A stretch of DNA of 64,000 nt from Vagococcus xieshaowenii (GCF_004792515.1 NZ_CP038865.1:1014001-1078000); one strand, 5' to 3'. Positions 9,091 to 18,832 are shown, counted from the stretch's first letter. The notes: generated by a model from the sequence alone, not told the origin. Program-made: numbers and translations.

Positions 9091-9948
9091 TTACGCTGCG
9101 GTATCATTTTCACTATAAATCATAATAGCAAAAGCACCTGCACCGGTATGTGTTGCCACTAAAGGTGACGTATCTAATACGCTAATTTCTGCAGTAGGGA
9201 ACAAATTAGTCAGCGCATTCTTGAATTTTTCAGCTGTTGCTAAACCATCAGCATGAGAGATGCCAATTTTTTTGACGTGTGTTAAATGTTTTAGTTGTGT
9301 TTCAGTTAAGTCATCAAACCATTTTTTAAATGTTTTGGTGCCACGGCCTTTCATCATTGTTTCTAGTCCCGTTGGCAACAATTGCATCACAGCCTTAATA
9401 TTTAACATATTTGATAAAATTCCTGTCGCTCGACTTAATCGACCACCTTTAACCATATTATCTAGTGTGGCAATACCAATATATAATAAACTGTTACCCA
9501 AAGCTGATTCTGTCGCATCTAGCACTTCCTCTAATGTTGCACCTGTATTTGCAACTTCAGCAGCACGCTCACAAACAAAAGCAAGTGCTTGATCAATAAA
9601 TTTAGTATCAAGAACTGTCACATTGGCTTGTGATAGTTGAGCAGCTTGTCTTGCAGCGTCCACTGTACCGCTTAATAAGCCTGTCATATGTAATGAAATG
9701 ATGTCATAGCCTTCATTAGCTAATTTATCATATAGCTCTACAAATTCTCCAATTGGTGGTTGTGATGTTTTAGGCAATGCTCTAGCTGAACCCATCATAT
9801 CCATAAACGCTTTACCATCTAAATCTGTGTCTTTATATATGACATCATCAATCATGACAGATAAAGAAATCACCTCGATACCCAAACGTTCTGCTTCTCC
9901 AGGTTGAAATTTTGCACTTGAATCGGTTACTACTTTAACTTTTTTCAT
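9091..9948 (-). CDS. DegV family fatty-acid-binding protein
   Basis: DegV/FakB proteins bind a fatty acid and present it to the kinase FakA for phosphorylation and phospholipid synthesis. The family N-terminus VKVVTDSSAKF, the central TSQPPIGEF and LHMTGLLSGT, and KGGRLSRATG are all present. Length (about 285) is normal. The start is put at 9948 (MKKVKV); a TTG at 9957 is also possible, both near the same AAGGGTGG. No fakA is in the window. The bound lipid cannot be assigned. An extended -10 (TGATATAAT, 10009-10014) lies upstream. Confidence 0.88.
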   Translation of the reverse strand: MKKVKVVTDSSAKFQPGEAERLGIEVISLSVMIDDVIYKDTDLDGKAFMDMMGSARALPKTSQPPIGEFVELYDKLANEGYDIISLHMTGLLSGTVDAARQAAQLSQANVTVLDTKFIDQALAFVCERAAEVANTGATLEEVLDATESALGNSLLYIGIATLDNMVKGGRLSRATGILSNMLNIKAVMQLLPTGLETMMKGRGTKTFKKWFDDLTETQLKHLTHVKKIGISHADGLATAEKFKNALTNLFPTAEISVLDTSPLVATHTGAGAFAIMIYSENDTAA

Positions 9949-10008
9949 TGAGACCAAACCACCCTTAATTATTTAAATAAATTACTTTTTTTAGTATTTG
10001 ATGCTAAT

Positions 10009-10017
10009 ATTATATCA
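10009..10017 (-). promoter_or_regulatory. Extended -10 of the degV-family gene
   Basis: TG-A-TATAAT on the minus strand, about 60 bp before the start, with no convincing -35. It faces the hemolysin III promoter at 10024-10051, so the two divergent promoters lie side by side. Confidence 0.45.
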
Positions 10018-10023
10018 TACAGA

Positions 10024-10051
10024 TTGACTTTTTTAGTGGTAAAGGTATACT
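10024..10051 (+). promoter_or_regulatory. Promoter of the hemolysin III gene
   Basis: TTGACT (10024-10029), 16-bp spacer, TATACT (10046-10051). The start codon is about 70 bp downstream. Confidence 0.5.
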
Positions 10052-10121
10052 ATTTTTTTAATAACCCATTAACTGTGTTATTTTTATAAAGGTTTAATGA
10101 AGTAAGAACGGAGGAATACAT

Positions 10122-10751
10122 ATGAGTCAAAGAAAATACGATATTGTCAATGAAGTATTTAACGCTATTACACATGGATTAGGGTGTTTGGCAGCAATTA
10201 GTGGCTTAATTTTTCTCTTAATTAAGGCTGTTTCTTTAGGTAAAATTTACATGTTTGCCTATTTAGTATTCGGTCTATGTTTAACGTTACTCTTTTTATC
10301 GTCAACTTTATTTCATAGTTTGATTTTTACAAAAGCACGAAATTTTTTTCAAATTATGGATCACTGTTCCATTTATTTATTGATTGCAGGCTCCTATACG
10401 CCTTATTGTTTATTAACTATTCAAGGCAAAAAGGGGTGGATACTTTTTAGCATCATTTGGCTACTGGCGATTGGTGGTGTCATCTATAAATCATTTTTCA
10501 TTAACAAGAAGTGGAAATTTGATTTTGTTATTTACTTATTCATGGGGTGGCTATGTTTAGTCGCTTGTCGAGATTTATATGACGGATTAGGTTGGAATGG
10601 CATTCTATTATTAGTTCTTGGCGGTCTTAGCTATTCACTAGGAACCATTTTCTATGCACTACAAAATAAAAAATTCATGCATGTTGTGTGGCATCTCTTC
10701 GTATTAGCAGGTGCTGCCTTTATCTATTTTTCTATTTATCTTTATACTTAG
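10122..10751 (+). CDS. Hemolysin III / PAQR family membrane protein
   Basis: Seven-helix membrane protein of the YqfA/HlyIII (TrhA, PAQR) family, linked in bacteria to membrane fluidity homeostasis. The conserved metal-site elements are visible: NAITHGLG near residue 16, STLFHS near 61, MDHCSIYLLIAGSYTP near 81-96 and HVVWHLFVLAG near the C-terminus. These His/Asp residues match the zinc ligands of PAQR proteins. GGAGG lies 9 nt before the ATG. It is a monocistronic plus-strand gene between divergent and convergent neighbours. Despite the name, haemolysis should not be assumed. Confidence 0.9.
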   Translation: MSQRKYDIVNEVFNAITHGLGCLAAISGLIFLLIKAVSLGKIYMFAYLVFGLCLTLLFLSSTLFHSLIFTKARNFFQIMDHCSIYLLIAGSYTPYCLLTIQGKKGWILFSIIWLLAIGGVIYKSFFINKKWKFDFVIYLFMGWLCLVACRDLYDGLGWNGILLLVLGGLSYSLGTIFYALQNKKFMHVVWHLFVLAGAAFIYFSIYLYT

Positions 10752-10760
10752 ACACAAAGA

Positions 10761-10792
10761 CACGCCCTGTATCTCAACTGATACGGGGCGTG
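10761..10792. terminator. Bidirectional terminator between hemolysin III and racemase genes
   Basis: A 13-bp stem with six-base loop, followed by CTTTTATT on the plus strand. Serves two converging genes. Confidence 0.7.
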
Positions 10793-10795
10793 CTT

Positions 10796-11497
10796 TTATT
10801 TATGCTTCATAGCTTGTTTAATTGTTTGATTCACTAATTCTAATTGCGCATCAACGACTTCATAATTAGATAAATCTGTATATTCGGCAATTAAAGAAAG
10901 TTCTGTACATCCAAGGATAATCGTATCACATTGATAATCATTCTTCATTTTATCCAAAATCTGATAAAACAACGCTTTATTCATAAAGTTTTTTTCTTTA
11001 ATATCACGATAAATTAAATTCATGACCTCTTTTTGTAAATGTTCATCTGGCGTAATAACTGACAATTGAGGATATCTAGCTAGAGCATCTTTATAAACAC
11101 CCGTTTTGATAGTGCCACTAGTTGCTAACACACCGACATTAACGGCTTTCTTTTCAATGACCTGATCTACTGCAATTCTTGGCATATGTAGAATAGGAAC
11201 CGTTGTAGCCTCTTGTAATTCATCAAAAAAACGATGGGCTGTATTACAAGTTAAAACAAAGAAATCAGGTGACATTAAACTAAATTGTTTAATATCTTCA
11301 ATTAAAGTAATCGCAGGATTTTCTTCTGATTCCCCTAATAAATAAGCAGTTCTATCTGGAACAGTTGCATGATTAACCAATAAATAATCTAGATAATCTT
11401 GGTCTTTTTTTGCGGGCGTTTTTTCATTCAATAAGTGGACAAAGCTTTCGGTAGCCTTTGTGCCCATTCCCCCTAAGATAACAAAAAAGTTTTTCAT
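10796..11497 (-). CDS. Aspartate racemase (Asp/Glu racemase superfamily)
   Basis: Cofactor-independent interconversion of L- and D-aspartate. The two catalytic cysteines are visible as VLTCNTAH (Cys84) and ILGCTEL (Cys197), and the N-terminal ILGGMGTKATE is typical of aspartate racemases. 233 residues. It lies 20 bp downstream of the D-aspartate ligase gene and after murE. This is the arrangement expected when D-Asp is made for the peptidoglycan cross-bridge (the Asl/Rac pair of Enterococcus faecium). That pathway context supports aspartate over glutamate as the substrate. Confidence 0.87.
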   Translation of the reverse strand: MKNFFVILGGMGTKATESFVHLLNEKTPAKKDQDYLDYLLVNHATVPDRTAYLLGESEENPAITLIEDIKQFSLMSPDFFVLTCNTAHRFFDELQEATTVPILHMPRIAVDQVIEKKAVNVGVLATSGTIKTGVYKDALARYPQLSVITPDEHLQKEVMNLIYRDIKEKNFMNKALFYQILDKMKNDYQCDTIILGCTELSLIAEYTDLSNYEVVDAQLELVNQTIKQAMKHK

Positions 11498-11517
11498 TAT
11501 GACTACCTCTTTTAGGA

Positions 11518-12498
11518 CTATTTTTCAGTAAAATGTTCTTTATATCGTTTATTATATAATCTATAAATACGATTAACGAGCAAGTAACGTTTGAAATTCA
11601 TATCTTCTTTATAGAACAACGTAGTACCGCATTGTTTATTCTTCATCATTTCTAGCGCTTTTGTTTTTTGATCAGAATCTTTCACGTATTTTTTTACGAT
11701 TTTTTCAGGAACACCTAACCATAATTTGTTTCCTTTAGCGTATTCAACCTCTGTTAATTCTTTTTTAAGCACATAATCTTCTACGATATATTTAGCTAAA
11801 TTATACCCCATTAATGTTACATAGTAGCTACTTCTACCTTGGCGTAAATTAATTTCAAATAACTTATACTCACCATCTCGTTCATCATATTTCATATCAA
11901 AATTAGCAAATCCTGTATACTCAATTTTTTCTAAGAACGATTGAATGTTTTGGTAAATTTTTTCATTATAATCGGGCATAATAGCGACATAATTACCTAC
12001 TGCTTCAGGTGTAGGGTCTTCTAATAAAGGATTACCTAAACACATCATACGTACTTTATGATGTTGATCGACATAAGCATTTAATACACGCATATGACTA
12101 TCATCACCAGGAATGAAATCTTGGCAAATCATTTCTCCTTGATAATTTGAAGCAAATATACGCTCAACGATTGTCATAAACTCTTGTTCATCTTTAAAAA
12201 TAAAGGCTTTTTTCTTACCTTCAAATTTAGCATCTAACCACGCCACACTATCGGCTGGTTTTAATGCCACAGGGAAAGAAAAAGGAACATTGACTGCTTT
12301 GTTTGCGACGATATCTTTATTAATAATATACGTTGCAGGATAAGGTAAACCGTACTCTTCGCATGTTTCATAGAAGGTTACTTTATCCTCTAGTTGTTTT
12401 TGCAAGTCGGTATCAATCGTTGGACAAATAAACGTTTCTTCCAGTTCTGCTTTATTCATCGCAATTAACTCTGTATAGCCATCTCCACATGGAATCAA
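11518..12498 (-). pseudogene. asl: D-aspartate ligase, downstream part of a frameshifted gene
   Basis: ATP-grasp ligase that joins D-aspartate to the Lys side chain of the peptidoglycan precursor, as Asl(fm) does in E. faecium. This part has the ATP-grasp core: FPVALKPADS, the lid region ICQDFIPGDDSHMRV and the metal-binding LFEINLRQGRSSYY. It lacks the N-terminal pre-ATP-grasp region, which is encoded in another frame at 12515-12757. One extra A in the A8 tract at 12529-12536 would fuse the two frames without a stop, reading ...VKKKHYANNGK...LIPCGDGYTEL. Either the gene is broken or phase-variable here, or the base count is a sequencing error. Confidence 0.85.
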
Positions 12499-12514
12499 GA
12501 GATTAACTTTACCA

Positions 12515-12757
12515 TTATTGGCGTAATGTTTTTTTTACTTCTCTCATGGCTTTAATAAATCCTTCAGGTTCATCGAATTTATCATGGGCATGAACATTGA
12601 CAATATGACTGTATTTAGTTGGTGATAAATGCATCAAACTGTGGGCTTCAGATACAATCCCGTATTCTTCATGAAAGGCACGGGCCATCCCATAAACATT
12701 AATATCACTGCCTAATAAAATAACTGTAAATTTTTCTACAATTGCTGATTTATCCAT
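12515..12757 (-). pseudogene. asl: D-aspartate ligase, N-terminal part of the frameshifted gene
   Basis: About 80 residues starting MDKSAIVEKF, with ILLGSDINVYGMARAFHEEYG and the KYSHIVNV strand, the usual N-terminus of Asl-type ligases. The frame ends (LRQ, TAA) shortly after the A8 run, and the rest of the enzyme continues in a different frame from about 12498. The start at 12757 has AAGGAAG 9 nt upstream and overlaps the stop of murE by 8 bp, so translation is coupled to murE. In this frame alone the product would have no catalytic residues. Confidence 0.85.
12529..12536 (-). other. A8 homopolymer at the frameshift point
   Basis: Eight A on the coding (minus) strand inside asl. Nine A would restore one continuous reading frame of roughly 413 codons from 12757 to 11518. 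Confidence 0.85.
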
Positions 12758-14270
12758 TAATAACATCTTCCTTCGATATAAATTCCTCTACTATCTGTTT
12801 ATCCCCTTGATAAGCGACTTTTTCTTTACCAATAATTTGGTATTTATCTGTCCCTTTACCCGCAATTACTACGACATCTTGTTCTGATGAATGAGTTAAT
12901 GCGTAAAGAATTGCTTCTTTTCGATCTATAATAACATTAGTTATCACTTTTCCATCAATATGTTCTTTAATGGTTTCAGCGATATTTACAGGATTTTCTG
13001 TTCCTGGGTCATCACTGGTTAAGATAACTTGCTGAACATATTGATTAATTACTTTACCAAAATCCATGCGACGCTCGACACCTTTATCACCTGTACTACC
13101 GATTACTAACTTAATCATATGATTAGGATAACTAGTATGTACATGTGATAGTAAGTTATCTAAGCTCAAGTAATTATGAGCAAAATCGACATAAACCGGT
13201 GTTTGTTTAGTCATCAATTTTTCCATGCGCCCTGGAATCACGGTTTCTTCTAATCCAATACGGGCATTTTCCCCTTGATTATCCGTTACTAGTGAGCATG
13301 CTAGCAGGGCACTGGTTGCATTGCTTTGATTAAAGACACCTTCCACTCTAAGTGAATAATCACCTTCAAGCACCCATTCATTTGGTTGAATCGCGAACGA
13401 ATGAAGATCGCGACTGATAAACGAAACATCGGCTTGTTTATTATTCTCTCCAAATGTTAGGACTTCTTTATTATTCGACTGACATTCTTGTAATAAAAAG
13501 TCACTATAATCACTATCTAAATTCAAAATAAATTGTTTTGAATGAGACATTAGCTGACGTTTACAATAAAAATAATCATCAAACGTTGGATGTTCAATTG
13601 GACTTATATGATCCGGTGAAATATTTAAAAATACACCTACATCATAAACCAACCCGTAGACACGATTTAATTTATACGCCTGTGAAGAAACTTCCATCAC
13701 TAAATGTGTCATGCCATTATCAACTGCTTGTCGCATCATTTTATATAAAGGTAATGCTTCTTCCGTTGTTAGATTTGATTTAAAGTGCTCTCCATCACCT
13801 AAAAAAGTTTCTAATGTACTAAACAAGGCTGTTTTATTGTTGGTTACATGTTTTAAAATGCTGTAACAAAAATAAGCAGAGCTTGTTTTCCCTTTGGTTC
13901 CAGTATAGGCAATAATCTTAAGTTCATTTTGTGGCATACCATAAAAATTCATTGCGATGATAGCCATTGCTTTACGAATATCTGTCACAATGATACCCAT
14001 TGTATTAGAGGGTACTTGTTCATAGACTAATTCTGAAACATAAACTTGTAAACCGTTTTGACAGGCATCCACTAAATATTCTTCCTTAAACATTAAACCT
14101 TTACAGAAAAACAAGGTCGACTGGCTCACTTCTCGGGAATCATAAGTAATATGTTCAATATCAAGTTGATAGTCAGTTGGAACATTATAGTGCCACCGCT
14201 TATCAATAATAATTTCTTTTAATAGTGCTTCTTTTTTTAATAGACCAATAATTTGTTGCATGCTTAACAT
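12750..14270 (-). CDS. murE: UDP-MurNAc-L-Ala-D-Glu:L-lysine ligase MurE
   Basis: Cytoplasmic Mur ligase adding the third residue to the peptidoglycan stem peptide. The ATP loop GTKGKTS is at 124-130, the central domain has NISPDHISPIEH, and the C-terminal domain carries LTSDDPGTENP. At the substrate-selecting position the sequence reads DDPG rather than the DNPR of diaminopimelate enzymes, so L-Lys is the expected substrate. 506 residues, start at 14270 with GGGGG 6 nt upstream. It heads a murE-asl-racemase operon, which supports an L-Lys-D-Asp type wall. Confidence 0.9.
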   Translation of the reverse strand: MLSMQQIIGLLKKEALLKEIIIDKRWHYNVPTDYQLDIEHITYDSREVSQSTLFFCKGLMFKEEYLVDACQNGLQVYVSELVYEQVPSNTMGIIVTDIRKAMAIIAMNFYGMPQNELKIIAYTGTKGKTSSAYFCYSILKHVTNNKTALFSTLETFLGDGEHFKSNLTTEEALPLYKMMRQAVDNGMTHLVMEVSSQAYKLNRVYGLVYDVGVFLNISPDHISPIEHPTFDDYFYCKRQLMSHSKQFILNLDSDYSDFLLQECQSNNKEVLTFGENNKQADVSFISRDLHSFAIQPNEWVLEGDYSLRVEGVFNQSNATSALLACSLVTDNQGENARIGLEETVIPGRMEKLMTKQTPVYVDFAHNYLSLDNLLSHVHTSYPNHMIKLVIGSTGDKGVERRMDFGKVINQYVQQVILTSDDPGTENPVNIAETIKEHIDGKVITNVIIDRKEAILYALTHSSEQDVVVIAGKGTDKYQIIGKEKVAYQGDKQIVEEFISKEDVING

Positions 14271-14320
14271 AAGGATCCCCCTTTCATATCTGCATGACAG
14301 ATATGAACTTTATAAACTTT

Positions 14321-14692
14321 TTACTCCCTTGAACTAGCATATCCTAATAGATAATTAGCTGTTCCAATATTAGTAGCTAGTGGGATATTATAAACGTCAC
14401 ACAAACGAATAAGAGCTGAAACATCTGGCTCATGAGGCTGAGCAGTAAGTGGATCTCTAAAAAAGATAACTAAATCCATTTTTTCATCCGAAATAAGCGC
14501 CCCAATCTGTTGATCTCCTCCCAACGGACCAGACTTAACACGGTGTACTTGTAATTGTGTATGATCAATAATTAATTGTCCTGTCGTCCCAGTGGCAAAT
14601 AATTGATGTTTACAAAAAAAATCACGATGCTTTTTGGTGAATTCAATCATTAATTCTTTTTTCTTATCATGCGCAATTAAAGCAATATTCAT
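14321..14692 (-). CDS. mgsA: Methylglyoxal synthase
   Basis: Converts dihydroxyacetone phosphate to methylglyoxal and phosphate, a bypass of lower glycolysis under phosphate limitation. Recognised by [36 protein letters not shown] and [14 protein letters not shown], the phosphate-binding and catalytic-Asp blocks of the family. 123 residues, slightly short but with all motifs present. Gene placement next to cell-wall genes appears incidental. Confidence 0.95.
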   Translation of the reverse strand: MNIALIAHDKKKELMIEFTKKHRDFFCKHQLFATGTTGQLIIDHTQLQVHRVKSGPLGGDQQIGALISDEKMDLVIFFRDPLTAQPHEPDVSALIRLCDVYNIPLATNIGTANYLLGYASSRE

Positions 14693-14780
14693 ATCCTTTT
14701 CTCCTCTTCAATGACTGTTTCTTTCCTAGTTTATCACATCTTTAATTTTTTCCAAATGCTTTGCTTGAAAAATCGTCAAT

Positions 14781-14814
14781 AAAAGGGATAAGACATGATG
14801 TCTTATCCCTTTTA
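14781..14814 (-). terminator. Intrinsic terminator of the ABC-F/thyA/dfr transcript
   Basis: Near-perfect 15-bp stem (AAAAGGGATAAGACA with its complement) and flanking A/T runs, immediately after the dihydrofolate reductase gene. Confidence 0.8.
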
Positions 14815-14835
14815 TAAAATTTATGCGGTAAAAAA

Positions 14836-15327
14836 CTATTTTTTTCGCTTAAATGTTTCAAATGAGTGTGGGTATTTGTTTTTTTCATCCACAACACCAT
14901 CACTAACGTCAATCATCGACCATCTATCGAAATCAATATCTGGGATAAACACATTTCCTTCAAATGATTCATGAATGACTGTTCGATAGACAATATCACA
15001 TAGTGGTAAAAATGCCTGATAAACTTTCGCTCCACCAGTAATAAAAACAATGCCTTCGTAATTTTTTTCATAGGCCACAACTTCATCAACTGAATGCATG
15101 ACAATAACCCCTTCAGCTTCGTAATTTTCATCTGAAGTAAGAACGATTGTCTGACGATTTGGTAAAGGTTGCTTATTCATCCCTTCAAAAGTAGTTCTAC
15201 CCATCACAATAGTATTATTTTCTGTTGTCGTTTTAAAAAATTGTAAGTCATTTGGCAGATACCATGGCATCTGATCATTATTCCCTATTAATCTGTTCTC
15301 ATCTTGTGCCCATATAGCAGCAAACAT
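14836..15327 (-). CDS. folA: Dihydrofolate reductase
   Basis: NADPH-dependent reduction of dihydrofolate to tetrahydrofolate; target of trimethoprim. Motifs: MFAAIWAQDENRLIGNNDQM at the N-terminus, MPWYLPNDLQFFK with the substrate-binding acidic Asp in the first helix, IVMGRTTFEGM and FITGGAKVYQAF. 163 residues, typical of chromosomal enzymes. It follows thyA after 24 bp; thymidylate synthase oxidises the folate that this enzyme recycles, so the pairing is functional. Confidence 0.95.
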   Translation of the reverse strand: MFAAIWAQDENRLIGNNDQMPWYLPNDLQFFKTTTENNTIVMGRTTFEGMNKQPLPNRQTIVLTSDENYEAEGVIVMHSVDEVVAYEKNYEGIVFITGGAKVYQAFLPLCDIVYRTVIHESFEGNVFIPDIDFDRWSMIDVSDGVVDEKNKYPHSFETFKRKK

Positions 15328-15351
15328 AGTTTTTTCCTCCCTGAAGCCTTC

Positions 15352-16299
15352 CTAAACCGCGATTGGGGCTTTTATGGCTGGATGTGGTTCATAATTTTCA
15401 ATGGTAATATCCTCCATCTCAAAATCAAAAACAGATTGTTTATCTGTGTTTAATTTCAATGTTGGAAATGGTCGAATTTCTCGTGTTAATTGTTCATTTA
15501 CTTGATCAACGTGATTATTATAAATATGCGCATCACCTAATGTATGAACAAATTCTCCTACTTCTAAGCCTGTTTCATGCGCTATTAAATGCGTTAATAA
15601 TGCATAGCTAGCAATATTAAACGGCACACCTAAGAAAATATCGCCACTTCTTTGATAAAGCTGGCAACTTAGTTTACCATCTGACACATAAAATTGGAAG
15701 AGGCTATGACATGGAGGTAAGGCCATTGTAGGAACATCTTCTGGGTTCCACGCAGAGACAATTAAACGTCGAGAATCTGGTGTGTGTTTGATCATATCAA
15801 TAACTTCTTTAATTTGATCAATCGTTTCTCCTGTCTTTGTTTGCCAATGGCGCCATTGTGAACCATAGACATTTCCTAAATCACCATACGTTTGTGCAAA
15901 GGTGTCATCAGATAATATACGTTGGCAAAATGCGTCTTTTTCTACTAAATAAGCTTGATTAAATGCCTCATCTGAAACAGCACGCAAGCCAAAATCTGTC
16001 ATGTCTGGTCCTTGATAATCCTCGCTCTTAACATAACGCTCAAATGCCCATTCATCCCAAATATGATTGTTATGCTCTAATAAAAAGCGAATATTCGTAT
16101 CCCCTCTTAAAAACCATAGCAACTCACTTTTAATCAAACCAAATGGCACGCGTTTAGTTGTTAACAAAGGGAAACCCTTTTGCAAATCAAAGCGCATTTG
16201 ATGTCCAAAAATGCTTTTTGTTCCAGTTCCCGTGCGGTCTGTTTTTTCTGTGCCACTTTCCATCACTTTTTGACATAAGTCTAAGTATGCTTGCTCCAT
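15352..16299 (-). CDS. thyA: Thymidylate synthase ThyA
   Basis: Methylates dUMP to dTMP using methylenetetrahydrofolate. The nucleophile is Cys197 in [24 protein letters not shown] and [17 protein letters not shown] form the phosphate- and folate-binding parts. 315 residues, in the range of the Lactobacillales form that has an insertion compared with the E. coli enzyme. It lies 18 bp after an ABC-F gene and before the dihydrofolate reductase gene, in one transcriptional run. Confidence 0.96.
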   Translation of the reverse strand: MEQAYLDLCQKVMESGTEKTDRTGTGTKSIFGHQMRFDLQKGFPLLTTKRVPFGLIKSELLWFLRGDTNIRFLLEHNNHIWDEWAFERYVKSEDYQGPDMTDFGLRAVSDEAFNQAYLVEKDAFCQRILSDDTFAQTYGDLGNVYGSQWRHWQTKTGETIDQIKEVIDMIKHTPDSRRLIVSAWNPEDVPTMALPPCHSLFQFYVSDGKLSCQLYQRSGDIFLGVPFNIASYALLTHLIAHETGLEVGEFVHTLGDAHIYNNHVDQVNEQLTREIRPFPTLKLNTDKQSVFDFEMEDITIENYEPHPAIKAPIAV

Positions 16300-16317
16300 G
16301 ATTACTACTCCTTCTTA

Positions 16318-18210
16318 TTAGATATATTCACTCAGGTATTCCCATCGTTCTAATTTTTCTTCAAGTGCTGCTTCTGTTTCTTGTAATTCTTTTTGAAGTT
16401 TTTGTAACGACGTAAAGTCGCTGTTTTGATGGTTCATTTCTTCTTGAAGTTCTTCCACTTTCCCTTCTAAAATAGCGATATCTTCTTCAATCGTGTCCCA
16501 CTCTTTTTGTTCCATATAGGTTAATTTTTTCTTAGGTTTATTGATTACTTCAGCTGAAGTTGAATTTTCTAATGGTTTATTTTGAACGGTTACTTTTTCT
16601 TCTGAAAGCGTTTCTTGTGCTTTCATCAAGTATTCGCTCATTGAGCCATAATGTGATTTGATCACTGTTTTTCCTTCAAAAACTAAAAGTTTTTCCATTG
16701 TTTTATCTAAGAAGTAACGATCGTGACTGACCGCAATAACAGCACCACTAAATTCATTTAAATAATCTTCTAAAATAGTTAGCGTGTCAATATCTAAATC
16801 ATTGGTTGGCTCATCAAGTATTAAAACATTGGGTTGACTAATTAATAATTTTAATAAGTATAAGCGTCTTTTTTCGCCACCTGATAATTTTCTAATAAGT
16901 GTACCATGTTGGCTTCTTGGAAACAAGAAGCGTTCCAACATATCTGTCACACTAATCTCTGACCCATCTGCTGTCTTAACTTGAGAAGCTACTTCGTGCA
17001 TATATTGAATCATACGCATATCATCAGGAATAGCTTCATTTTGTTGCGTGTAATATGCAATTCTTACCGTCTCACCAATCTCAATGACGCCTTGATCAGG
17101 TTCTAGTCTTCCGACTAATAAGTTAAGCAACGTCGACTTACCCGCTCCATTCATCCCCGTAATACCTAAACGTTCATTAGTCGTAATTAATAATGAAAAA
17201 TCACGAATTAACGGTTGATTCCCTAAAGAATAACTAACATGTTTAGCTTCAATTACTTTCTTACCTAATCGTTTTGTCGCGATACCTAAATCAATCGATC
17301 CTTGTTCTTTTACTTGATGTAAATTTTCTTTTAAATCTTCAAAACGCTCTTTACGCGCTTTTTGTTTAGTCCCTCTAGCTTGAACCCCTGCTCTTATCCA
17401 AGCTAGTTCTTGCTTAAATAATTGCTTACGTTTATATTCAGCGCCTCGTTCTTGCTCATCTCTAAGCGCTTTTTGTTCTAAATAGGTTTGATAATTACCA
17501 CGATATTCATGAAGTTTGCCGAAGCTTAATTCAAAAATCCGATTGGTTACTTTGTCTAAGAAATAACGATCATGTGTCACAATAATGATTGCGCCTTTAT
17601 ATTGACTCAAATAAGATTCTAACCATTCAATCGTTTGATAATCTAGATGATTGGTAGGTTCATCTAGAATTAATAAATCTGCCTCTTGAATCAACGCTTG
17701 TGCTAAAGCTACACGCTTTTCTTGACCACCAGAAAGTTCTCCAATCTTTTTTGTAATATCGATAATACCCAGTTTATTCAAAATTGTTTTCGCTTCGGTA
17801 TCTGCTGTCCAAGCGTCAGTAGCGTTCATCTTCTCTTCAGCTTTCGCGTATCGACGTTGGTTTGCTTCAGATAAACCATCTTCAGATAAAGCGGCCAGTG
17901 CTAATTCATATTCCCTAATTACGTTTAGTAAAGGCGATTCACCAGAAAAAATGGCTTCTGCTACCGTATCATTTACATTAAAATGACTGGTTTGTGATAA
18001 ATAACTAATTTGATAATCATGTGGGTGTTTTAATTCCCCTTGGTCGCCTGTATCAAGTTCTGCGATGATATTTAATAGGCTTGTCTTTCCTGTACCGTTT
18101 ACTCCGATTAATCCAATACGATCATTCGTATGAACTAAAAACGAAATATCATCAAATAATACTTTGTCCCCATACGTTTTTGTTAAGTTATCGACTCTAA
18201 GTTCCTTCAT
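16318..18210 (-). CDS. ABC-F family ribosome-associated ATPase (Uup/YfmR-like)
   Basis: Soluble tandem ABC ATPase without membrane domains; ABC-F proteins act on the ribosome. First Walker A GVNGTGKT at 36-43, signature LSGGQEKR and LLILDEPTNHLDY; a charged linker about 235-305; second Walker A GMNGAGKS near 350, LSGGEKRRLYLL and VLILDEPTNDLD. The C-terminal 70 residues form a predicted coiled coil rich in Glu, Gln and Leu, typical of Uup/YfmR. 630 residues. A housekeeping role in relieving stalled ribosomes is likelier than antibiotic resistance, but cannot be proven from sequence. Confidence 0.88.
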   Translation of the reverse strand: MKELRVDNLTKTYGDKVLFDDISFLVHTNDRIGLIGVNGTGKTSLLNIIAELDTGDQGELKHPHDYQISYLSQTSHFNVNDTVAEAIFSGESPLLNVIREYELALAALSEDGLSEANQRRYAKAEEKMNATDAWTADTEAKTILNKLGIIDITKKIGELSGGQEKRVALAQALIQEADLLILDEPTNHLDYQTIEWLESYLSQYKGAIIIVTHDRYFLDKVTNRIFELSFGKLHEYRGNYQTYLEQKALRDEQERGAEYKRKQLFKQELAWIRAGVQARGTKQKARKERFEDLKENLHQVKEQGSIDLGIATKRLGKKVIEAKHVSYSLGNQPLIRDFSLLITTNERLGITGMNGAGKSTLLNLLVGRLEPDQGVIEIGETVRIAYYTQQNEAIPDDMRMIQYMHEVASQVKTADGSEISVTDMLERFLFPRSQHGTLIRKLSGGEKRRLYLLKLLISQPNVLILDEPTNDLDIDTLTILEDYLNEFSGAVIAVSHDRYFLDKTMEKLLVFEGKTVIKSHYGSMSEYLMKAQETLSEEKVTVQNKPLENSTSAEVINKPKKKLTYMEQKEWDTIEEDIAILEGKVEELQEEMNHQNSDFTSLQKLQKELQETEAALEEKLERWEYLSEYI

Positions 18211-18327
18211 AACACCACCATCATTTCTTAAAAATTCACCTTATTTTACCAAAAATAACCATTAAAAACAAATAGGTCTAGACAATTTATTGAATCTAAC
18301 TTTTTATTTTCAACAAACAATCAAAAA

Positions 18328-18360
18328 AAGCTTAACAATCATTTGTTGATTGTTAAGCTT
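18328..18360 (-). terminator. Intrinsic terminator after the 152-residue conserved gene
   Basis: A 14-bp perfect stem (AAGCTTAACAATCA and complement) with TTTG loop region, followed by seven T on the minus strand. Confidence 0.8.
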
Positions 18361-18373
18361 TACTAAGCGATTA

Positions 18374-18832
18374 TTAGATATCTTTTCCGTAAATTGAATC
18401 GACTGTTTCGTTAGGATCAATGACGATGTATAGATGATTATTTTTCCCTGCTTTAGTACTTTGGTAAACATTATCTAAACCTTCTTGTCCAGGAGTCGCT
18501 TTATCTTTATATGGGAAATAAACTAAATCTTCATCTTCATTATCAAACACAATACCCATTTTTTCAATGTCTTGATATTGTAAAGCACGTCCGAACATTC
18601 CTGATTCAAGTCCACCTTGATTAATATCATCTGTTAACACATGATCAGCTTCTTCAAAAATTTCAATCTTGATTCCTTCACATGGATTAATTTTTTGGAA
18701 ATCACCACCGTTGATTCTACCAAAACTTGTTGTAATCTGACGAATCCATAAGTCTCCGATATTTTCACGTTCGATTGTCCAAGTTTCACCATTTCTGAAA
18801 TAAAATTTTAAAGCGTTCATTTGTTTTGTCAT
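18374..18832 (-). CDS. Conserved hypothetical cytoplasmic protein
   Basis: About 152 residues, acidic, no signal peptide or membrane segment once the start is set at 18832 (MTKQMNALKFYFRNG) with GGAG 11 nt upstream. Reading from 18913 would add a hydrophobic stretch that has no ribosome site and lies in the intergenic region. The sequence has alternating beta-like strands (LKFYFRNGETWTI, NHLYIVIDP). I do not recognise the family. Monocistronic, with its own terminator at 18328-18360. Confidence 0.7.
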   Translation of the reverse strand: MTKQMNALKFYFRNGETWTIERENIGDLWIRQITTSFGRINGGDFQKINPCEGIKIEIFEEADHVLTDDINQGGLESGMFGRALQYQDIEKMGIVFDNEDEDLVYFPYKDKATPGQEGLDNVYQSTKAGKNNHLYIVIDPNETVDSIYGKDI

